Source of the DNA: JBCCRH01 sp039208045
GTDB taxonomy: Bacteria > Bacteroidota > Bacteroidia > Chitinophagales > Saprospiraceae
Assembly (NCBI GenBank): GCA_039208045.1
Contig: JBCCRH010000231.1
Span: 1-9,416, forward strand
Reading direction: 5' to 3'
Length of the DNA stretch: 9,416 nucleotides
Notes under the pieces: generated by a model
The model's database searches: none
Told to the model about the DNA's origin: nothing
The model's input: the letters and a program-made list of their open reading frames with translations, nothing else
Program-made: the position numbers and the translations under genes
Shown here: positions 5,021 to 9,416 of the stretch, one piece after another
Numbering within the stretch: the stretch's first letter is position 1
How the letters are laid out: each line of letters opens with the position of its first letter

Positions 5021-6973
5021 ATGTATACGGTATTTCAAAGAAAAACTAGCGCTGATAGCGATCCTATCAGGCTTTTAGAGAATAATAACGCGTTTCAACA
5101 ATTGGTGCCTTTTCTAGATAGTCTGCCCCATGCAGTGATGGCGCTGCATCGCTCAGGCAAGTACAGTATCTGGCTCAACACGGCAGGAAAAAAGCTGATT
5201 GGCAGCAGCAAAACTGCAGCTGTCCCTTCCGCTTTAGCAAAAAGCTTGCTAGATATTGGCCAACGGCTACAACCTAAGGATCGAAAATATGTTGTCCAAC
5301 GCATCTTCTTGGCGAACGGTCAAATCTTTAAAGGGCGATTTAAGCGCCTTGAAGGATTACCTCTCACTGGCGATATTGATCTGGTAAGTATAGAGGCCTG
5401 CTCGCCAAGCGTGCGAGAGCATCAGGAGCTTAGCACCATAAAGCAACGAGAATATGCACAGCAGCAGCTGTTATCTAAAATGAGCCATGAAATCCACAAT
5501 CATGTTGGTGTCATTAATGGCATTATTGAACAGATAAAGGATCAGCCTGCCTCCAGTTTTAACATTCAACAATTACAATATGCCGGAGAGTTTCTACTAA
5601 ATCTTACAGAAAACCTCACGTATTATTCTAAAATTAAAGAGGAGAACTGGGCGCTGAAAGCAAGCTCGTTTGACTTACTTCAACTGCTAACTTCTCTCTC
5701 CTTTGTCCCCACCACTTCTATTCGGAATAAGCCGATTCGTTTTGAATACTATCAGGATCCCAAGTTGCCTCAACATGTATTTAGCGATAAGACGGCAATC
5801 TATCAAGTGGTGCTCAACTTGATTAGTAATGCTATCAAGTATACTGAAAAGGGCTTTATAAAACTCTCTATACACTCCCTGCAAAAATCTTCACACAGTA
5901 GCAAAATTCAGTTTGTAATCGAGGATTCTGGTGTGGGTATTGCGGAGAATCAGTTGGAAGCCATTTTTCAGCCACACTACCGCCTAAGACAGCATCAAAA
6001 TGGTACTGTCAATGGAAGAGGACTCGGTCTAGCTATCGCTATGCAATTAGCAGAGGCATTAGGTGGTCAACTATCTGCCGAAAGCACCCTTGGGGTGGGC
6101 AGTACCTTCACCTTTGAATTAGCTATTGAACATCATCAGGAGCCTGCTCCTACAGCTTCTAACCCTCTGGATAATTGGAAAAGCAGTGGCCCCTTGAAGA
6201 TTTTACTGCTAGAAGATAACGCCGTTTGCTTATCACATTTGGAACAATTAGTACAAGAAGAGCAGCATACCTTTGTGTCTTGCAAAAATGGCATGGAAGC
6301 CATGCAGGCATTAGAGCAGGAATCATTTGATCTAGCTATTCTGGATTTGCAAACGCCACTGCTGAACGGTTTAGACTTGGCCAAGTATATCCGTAGTCAA
6401 GCCAATCATCCTAATCAACATATTCCGCTCATTGCAGCTACAGGTTTTATCGATTCCGATGTGAAAGAACTGGCTGAACTTGTTGGATTCAATGAAGTCA
6501 TCTCCAAGCCGTATCACAAGTCAGCCTTTAAATTTTTATTGAAACGACAAGCACAAGAGCTATTTGCTAGCCAGAACAGTGCTAAAGATTTCCGGTTTTC
6601 TACTGCTTTTGACGCGACCATGCTCAAACAGATTTTTGGGGGTCGAGAAGATCATATTTTACCAATCTTTGAAACATTTGTACGTACTACTAATGAAGAG
6701 CTATCGTCTATACAATCACTAGAAAACGCGCAAAACTGGGAAGGAGTAGCTGAAAAACTACACAAAATAAAGCCCTCGTTTGCCCTCGTCGGACTCCCTA
6801 ATTTGAGTGCCGTCGTGAAAAAACTCGAAGGGCTTTGCAAAACCGTTACCTCCCCCGATCCTATAAAAGAAGGCCTTTTTGCATTTTATGACAAAGTCAA
6901 TCAAGCTATTGCCCTCGTCACCAACGAGCAAAAGCGGATTGACCAATTTTTTGGAAACCATACTATGAGATAA
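5021..6973 (+). CDS. Soluble hybrid histidine kinase (PAS-like, HisKA, HATPase, REC, HPt)
   Basis: This 650-residue protein has no signal peptide or membrane segment, so it probably senses a cytoplasmic cue or a partner. Residues about 25-126 look PAS-like (SLPHAVMALHRSGKYSIWLN). The HisKA H-box is at 151-170, with phospho-acceptor H156 in MSHEIHNHVGVING; the usual HExxxP proline is absent. The ATPase domain (about 250-370) has an N-box with N266/N270, a G1 box EDSGVGI (301-307) and a G2 box GRGLGLA (332-338). The receiver (392-510) has E398/D399, phospho-acceptor D442, T474 and K496. The HPt domain (about 528-610) has H581 in LHKIKPSFALVG. All relay residues from His to Asp to His are therefore present. 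The response-regulator gene follows 3 nt later and is the obvious output. ATG 5021 is the first start after an in-frame TAA at 4997-4999. A 29-codon ORF in another frame (4989-5078) overlaps the start. Confidence 0.92.
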   Translation: MYTVFQRKTSADSDPIRLLENNNAFQQLVPFLDSLPHAVMALHRSGKYSIWLNTAGKKLIGSSKTAAVPSALAKSLLDIGQRLQPKDRKYVVQRIFLANGQIFKGRFKRLEGLPLTGDIDLVSIEACSPSVREHQELSTIKQREYAQQQLLSKMSHEIHNHVGVINGIIEQIKDQPASSFNIQQLQYAGEFLLNLTENLTYYSKIKEENWALKASSFDLLQLLTSLSFVPTTSIRNKPIRFEYYQDPKLPQHVFSDKTAIYQVVLNLISNAIKYTEKGFIKLSIHSLQKSSHSSKIQFVIEDSGVGIAENQLEAIFQPHYRLRQHQNGTVNGRGLGLAIAMQLAEALGGQLSAESTLGVGSTFTFELAIEHHQEPAPTASNPLDNWKSSGPLKILLLEDNAVCLSHLEQLVQEEQHTFVSCKNGMEAMQALEQESFDLAILDLQTPLLNGLDLAKYIRSQANHPNQHIPLIAATGFIDSDVKELAELVGFNEVISKPYHKSAFKFLLKRQAQELFASQNSAKDFRFSTAFDATMLKQIFGGREDHILPIFETFVRTTNEELSSIQSLENAQNWEGVAEKLHKIKPSFALVGLPNLSAVVKKLEGLCKTVTSPDPIKEGLFAFYDKVNQAIALVTNEQKRIDQFFGNHTMR

Positions 6974-6976
6974 ACT

Positions 6977-7696
6977 ATGATACAAACTATACTTATTGAC
7001 GACGATGAGCTCTCGCGTCTCAACCTGCGCTTGATCTGCGATCAGCTGCCAGAAATAGAACTCTGTGGCGAATTTGAGAACCCACTAGAAGCGCTAGCAT
7101 TTCATCAACAAAATCCAGTAGATCTTTTTCTGTTGGATATTGAAATGCCCCAGCTCAGTGGATTAGATCTAGTACGAAGCATCAGCCAGCTGCCTGATAT
7201 TATCTTTATTTCAAGTAAAGAAAATTATGCTGCGGTCGCTTTTGATTATCTGGAGCGCGTGATCGATTATGTGGTAAAACCAGTTAGTCTTAATCGCATC
7301 CAGAAAGCATTGGAGCGCTATCATCAGGCGCAGTCACCAGCAATAGCACCAGCTACGAGCGACGTCACAACGCCGCTACCCAGCTCTCCCTTTATTTTTG
7401 TAAAAGTGGATAAAAAATACGTGCGGATTGATCTGAATGATTTGCTTTATGTAGAAATCATGGGCGATTACGCGATCTTCAAAACGACGCACGACAAATA
7501 CGTGGTGCATCAGTCGCTCAAGCACATTAAGGATGAGCTGCAGCATGAGCATTTTGTGAAGGTACACCGCTCTTTTTTAGTCAACATCAGCAAAATCACT
7601 AATATTGAGCACAATAGCTTATTGGTGGCAGATCGGGTCATTCCAGTAAGTAGAACTCATCGTGCAGATTTAATGAGCCGACTATCGTTTATTTGA
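6977..7696 (+). CDS. LytTR-family response regulator
   Basis: This 239-residue DNA-binding regulator has an N-terminal receiver domain (1-115) with the acidic cluster D8-D10, phospho-acceptor D54 in FLLDIEMP, S79/S80 at the switch position and K101-P102. A linker rich in Ala, Pro and Ser (117-137) leads to a LytTR domain (about 138-236) with the family's typical YVRIDLNDLLYVE, DYAIF and VHRSFLVN blocks. It is encoded 3 nt after the hybrid kinase, so translational coupling and a shared phosphorelay are likely, with the kinase HPt histidine passing phosphate to D54. LytTR regulators often bind paired direct repeats, but its targets cannot be read from this window. The stop TGA (7694-7696) abuts the stop of the convergent glycosyltransferase gene. 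Confidence 0.93.
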   Translation: MIQTILIDDDELSRLNLRLICDQLPEIELCGEFENPLEALAFHQQNPVDLFLLDIEMPQLSGLDLVRSISQLPDIIFISSKENYAAVAFDYLERVIDYVVKPVSLNRIQKALERYHQAQSPAIAPATSDVTTPLPSSPFIFVKVDKKYVRIDLNDLLYVEIMGDYAIFKTTHDKYVVHQSLKHIKDELQHEHFVKVHRSFLVNISKITNIEHNSLLVADRVIPVSRTHRADLMSRLSFI

Positions 7697-8893
7697 TTAG
7701 CTAATTGCTTCTGCTCGTTTTGCTTTTTCCCAGTTGACGCTCTGCTTGCCTGCCATATAGCGGGAAAAGCCTGCGAATACGCTGTAATTCATCAGGCAAA
7801 AGTACAACGGCACAAAAAAGCCTGGAACGTTCACTTTTCGGTTTTGCCAGCGGTATCCCAAATAAGCCATCGCGTAAAACACAATCTGTCCGATCAGCAA
7901 AAGGGTATAAAGTAGACCACCATTTACGGCAAGTACCACATTTAGCGGAAGCAACAACAGCAAGGCAATAGGCGTGATCGTCCAGCGAAGTACTCGGTGC
8001 GAGATGTACTGAAAGCTAAGCACTCCATATTTAAAAGGATTCAGCAAGCCACCAAGCCGCACAATCGACTGAATCCCTCCCGCACAAATCCGAACTTTGC
8101 GCTTCAGTTCCTCCGCTAAGCTCGAAGACGGATACTCCTCCGCCCGCGCTTCCGGCCGATAGCTCACTCGCTTCCCATCCATCGCAATCCGCAGCGTCAG
8201 CATAAAATCATCCAATAAGGTATCGGGCTCAAACTCCTGAAAAAGTGCCGTTCGTATCGCATACAACTCCCCCGCTGCCCCCACCACCGAATACAACTGC
8301 GCATCCATGCGCTTCAGCAAAGACTCGTACTCCCAATACAACCCCTCCCCTTTTCCACTCGCCTCCGCACTCGCCTCATCCGCACGGATATACTTCTCCC
8401 CCGCCACTGCCCCAATAGAAGGATCAGCAAAAGGATGCACCAAATCTAAAATAGCGTTTTCACTCAAATAAGTATTGGCATCCGTAAATACCGTAATGGG
8501 CGTATCCACCAACTTCATAGCTCTATTAATAGCCGCAATCTTGCCATTTCGTGCCGGCTCGTGAAGCAGCTTGAGTTCAGGATACCCACTAATAATCTCA
8601 GGGCCCTTATCCGTAGAGCCGTCCGTAACAAAGGTGATAGTCAGTTTCCCTTTCGGGTAATTCAGTACCAAACAGTTAGCAATTTTTTCTTCCAAAATAT
8701 CCGCTTCATTGTAAGCCGCAATAACTAGACTCACTTGAGGTAGTGCTGCTTCCGCAAAACGAGGAGCCTCCGGCTTCCCATACACTAACTGCTTGATTTT
8801 CAGCACTAATCCAAGTACTATACCATAGCCTATGTACGTATAAAATGCTAAAAACAAACAAACCAAAAAAATAATTTCGATTACAGTCATCAT
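7697..8893 (-). CDS. Family 2 glycosyltransferase, membrane-anchored
   Basis: This 398-residue inner-membrane glycosyltransferase has an N-terminal membrane helix (about 5-33), a cytosolic GT-A domain and three predicted C-terminal helices (about 301-323, 325-346 and 356-376). Visible catalytic features are the start of the fold VSLVIAAYNEAD (54-65), DGSTD (91-95), a DxD-like TDAN (D138), AGEL (207-210) at the acceptor side, and LLDDF (226-230) supplying the probable catalytic Asp. RKVRICAGG (265-273) occupies the place of the Q(R/Q)xRW motif of processive synthases, so the layout resembles that group, but without the full motif processivity is uncertain. The likely role is transfer of a sugar from a nucleotide donor during exopolysaccharide or surface glycan synthesis. 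An acyltransferase gene lies upstream on the same strand, 251 nt away. Translation can start at either of two adjacent ATG codons (8893-8891 or 8890-8888). Confidence 0.9.
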   Translation of the reverse strand: MMTVIEIIFLVCLFLAFYTYIGYGIVLGLVLKIKQLVYGKPEAPRFAEAALPQVSLVIAAYNEADILEEKIANCLVLNYPKGKLTITFVTDGSTDKGPEIISGYPELKLLHEPARNGKIAAINRAMKLVDTPITVFTDANTYLSENAILDLVHPFADPSIGAVAGEKYIRADEASAEASGKGEGLYWEYESLLKRMDAQLYSVVGAAGELYAIRTALFQEFEPDTLLDDFMLTLRIAMDGKRVSYRPEARAEEYPSSSLAEELKRKVRICAGGIQSIVRLGGLLNPFKYGVLSFQYISHRVLRWTITPIALLLLLPLNVVLAVNGGLLYTLLLIGQIVFYAMAYLGYRWQNRKVNVPGFFVPLYFCLMNYSVFAGFSRYMAGKQSVNWEKAKRAEAIS

Positions 8894-9144
8894 AATGTAT
8901 TATCTCTAAATAATTCAAATGTGGAAAAGTAAAAGCCTTCCCAGAGCACGTCATATCAGGTGGCGATGGCCCGAAAAGGCACTGTTCGACGGAGGAGTTT
9001 GCCTTTTCTAGCGTTTTTGCTTCGTTTTTTGGCGATGAAAAAATGAAGAGCCCAGCCGGCTTGAGGCGAAAGCCAAGCTACAGCTAACCGCTCTCTAAGC
9101 CAAAGATTAAAGTCATGGGTAGACCAAAATTTAGTATGTCTGAT
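8894..9144. other. Gene-free spacer with hairpins, possible dispersed repeat
   Basis: This 251-nt stretch has no credible gene, although both neighbours are on the minus strand. It contains an AT-rich hairpin (CTTCGTTTTTT at 9020-9030, loop 9031-9037, AAAAAATGAAG at 9038-9048; one G-T mismatch in 11 positions) and a smaller GGCTT/AAGCC hairpin near 9058-9074. The string TTTGCTTCGTTTTTTGGCG followed by an A run resembles, from memory, non-coding dispersed repeats found between genes in Bacteroidota genomes. With only one copy in the window this cannot be confirmed. The spacer suggests that the glycosyltransferase may have its own promoter; I found no exact TAnnTTTG box for it. Confidence 0.4.
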
Positions 9145-9416
9145 TTATTTCTCACTCAAAGTTGGTGCTGAAGCAGTAGCAAGCTGAACAACCTTAGCCG
9201 GAATACCACTCACCACAGCAAAAGCAGGCACATCTTGTGTGACCACTGCCCCCGGCGCCACCTTTGCTCCACGTCCTATCCGCACCCCTTTGAGCACCAC
9301 ACTCCGCGCCCCTAGCTGCACCCCATCTTCCAGTATCACCTTACCCGTGGCACCACTCTGCAAGCGATCGTGCAGGTCGTGGTAGTCACTATCCATGATG
9401 TGTGCATAGGGAGCTA
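9145..9416 (-). CDS. Partial acyltransferase with left-handed beta-helix (hexapeptide repeats)
   Basis: Eighty-nine C-terminal residues are visible. The frame stays open to the window edge, reading APYAHIMDSDYHDLHD before the first repeat, so the Met at 9396-9394 is internal and the true start lies to the right. The segment GKVILEDGVQLGARSVV and then GVRIGRGAKVAPGAVVTQDV shows the small hydrophobic/Gly periodicity of hexapeptide coils, and AVVSGIPAKVV is the usual closing coil of sugar O-acetyltransferases. The His in SDYHD lies where family members (maltose acetyltransferase, WcaF/serine acetyltransferase types) carry the catalytic His. The likely reaction is acetyl transfer from acetyl-CoA to a sugar or glycan precursor; the acceptor is unknown. 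Its position upstream of a family 2 glycosyltransferase on the same strand fits a surface polysaccharide locus. Confidence 0.85.
   Translation of the reverse strand, partial: APYAHIMDSDYHDLHDRLQSGATGKVILEDGVQLGARSVVLKGVRIGRGAKVAPGAVVTQDVPAFAVVSGIPAKVVQLATASAPTLSEK

Noticed and set aside
8706..8954. Minus-strand 82-codon ORF overlapping the glycosyltransferase start
   Set aside because: It is out of frame with the glycosyltransferase, whose N-terminal helix and catalytic motifs are clear; no domain is visible in the alternative frame.
8966..9046. 26-codon ORF (starting MARKGTVRRR) with a hydrophobic middle in the 8894-9144 spacer
   Set aside because: It is short, its hydrophobic part comes from T runs that also form a hairpin, and no upstream signals support it. 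A repeat or spacer is likelier.
1..9416. Search for tRNA, transposase, phage, toxin-antitoxin or defence genes
   Set aside because: None of the reading frames or intergenic regions shows such motifs. The 19-bp repeats at 2463 and 2571 are direct, so they do not form terminal inverted repeats, and there is no transposase nearby.

Overview
The window looks like chromosome from a gliding-type member of the Bacteroidota, most likely the Saprospiria (Lewinella-like). Four things point this way: a GldC homologue, an extracellular protein built of SprB-type repeats with a C-terminal type IX secretion (T9SS) sorting domain, TAnnTTTG-type promoter boxes, and starts without clear Shine-Dalgarno sequences. 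The genus is inferred from protein style, not from a marker gene.

Left part (1-2121). The 3' end of a large beta-barrel protein gene runs rightward to 900. Facing it on the minus strand is an unlabelled small RNA gene at about 987-887 with the hallmarks of the signal recognition particle RNA (GNRA tetraloop, CAGG/AGCA internal loop) and a Bacteroidota promoter. Its 3' end overlaps the last codons of the barrel gene. Upstream of it, also on the minus strand, are gldC and an HTATIP2-like NAD(P)-binding protein that starts with TTG. Those two are 9 nt apart and probably form an operon.

Middle (2122-4889). A 603-nt AT-rich divergent intergenic region carries a near-perfect 19-bp direct repeat and a short 12-bp tandem. 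After it comes a 695-residue secreted protein: signal peptide, five repeats of about 75 residues, Ig/PKD-like domains, and a T9SS sorting domain. A long inverted repeat follows the gene.

Right-centre (5021-7696). A soluble hybrid histidine kinase (PAS-like, HisKA, HATPase, receiver, HPt) is followed 3 nt later by a LytTR response regulator. Together they contain all the parts of a phosphorelay.

Right end (7697-9416). On the minus strand are a membrane-anchored family 2 glycosyltransferase and, upstream of it, the 3' part of a hexapeptide-repeat acyltransferase. This is probably the edge of a surface polysaccharide locus. The glycosyltransferase and LytTR stop codons abut with no base between them. 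The 251 nt between the two polysaccharide genes has no gene and may be a dispersed repeat.

I see no phage, transposase, CRISPR or toxin-antitoxin content, and nothing that is convincingly a new system. The points most worth checking are the SRP RNA overlap, the repeats upstream of the adhesin-like gene, and the atypical H-box of the kinase.
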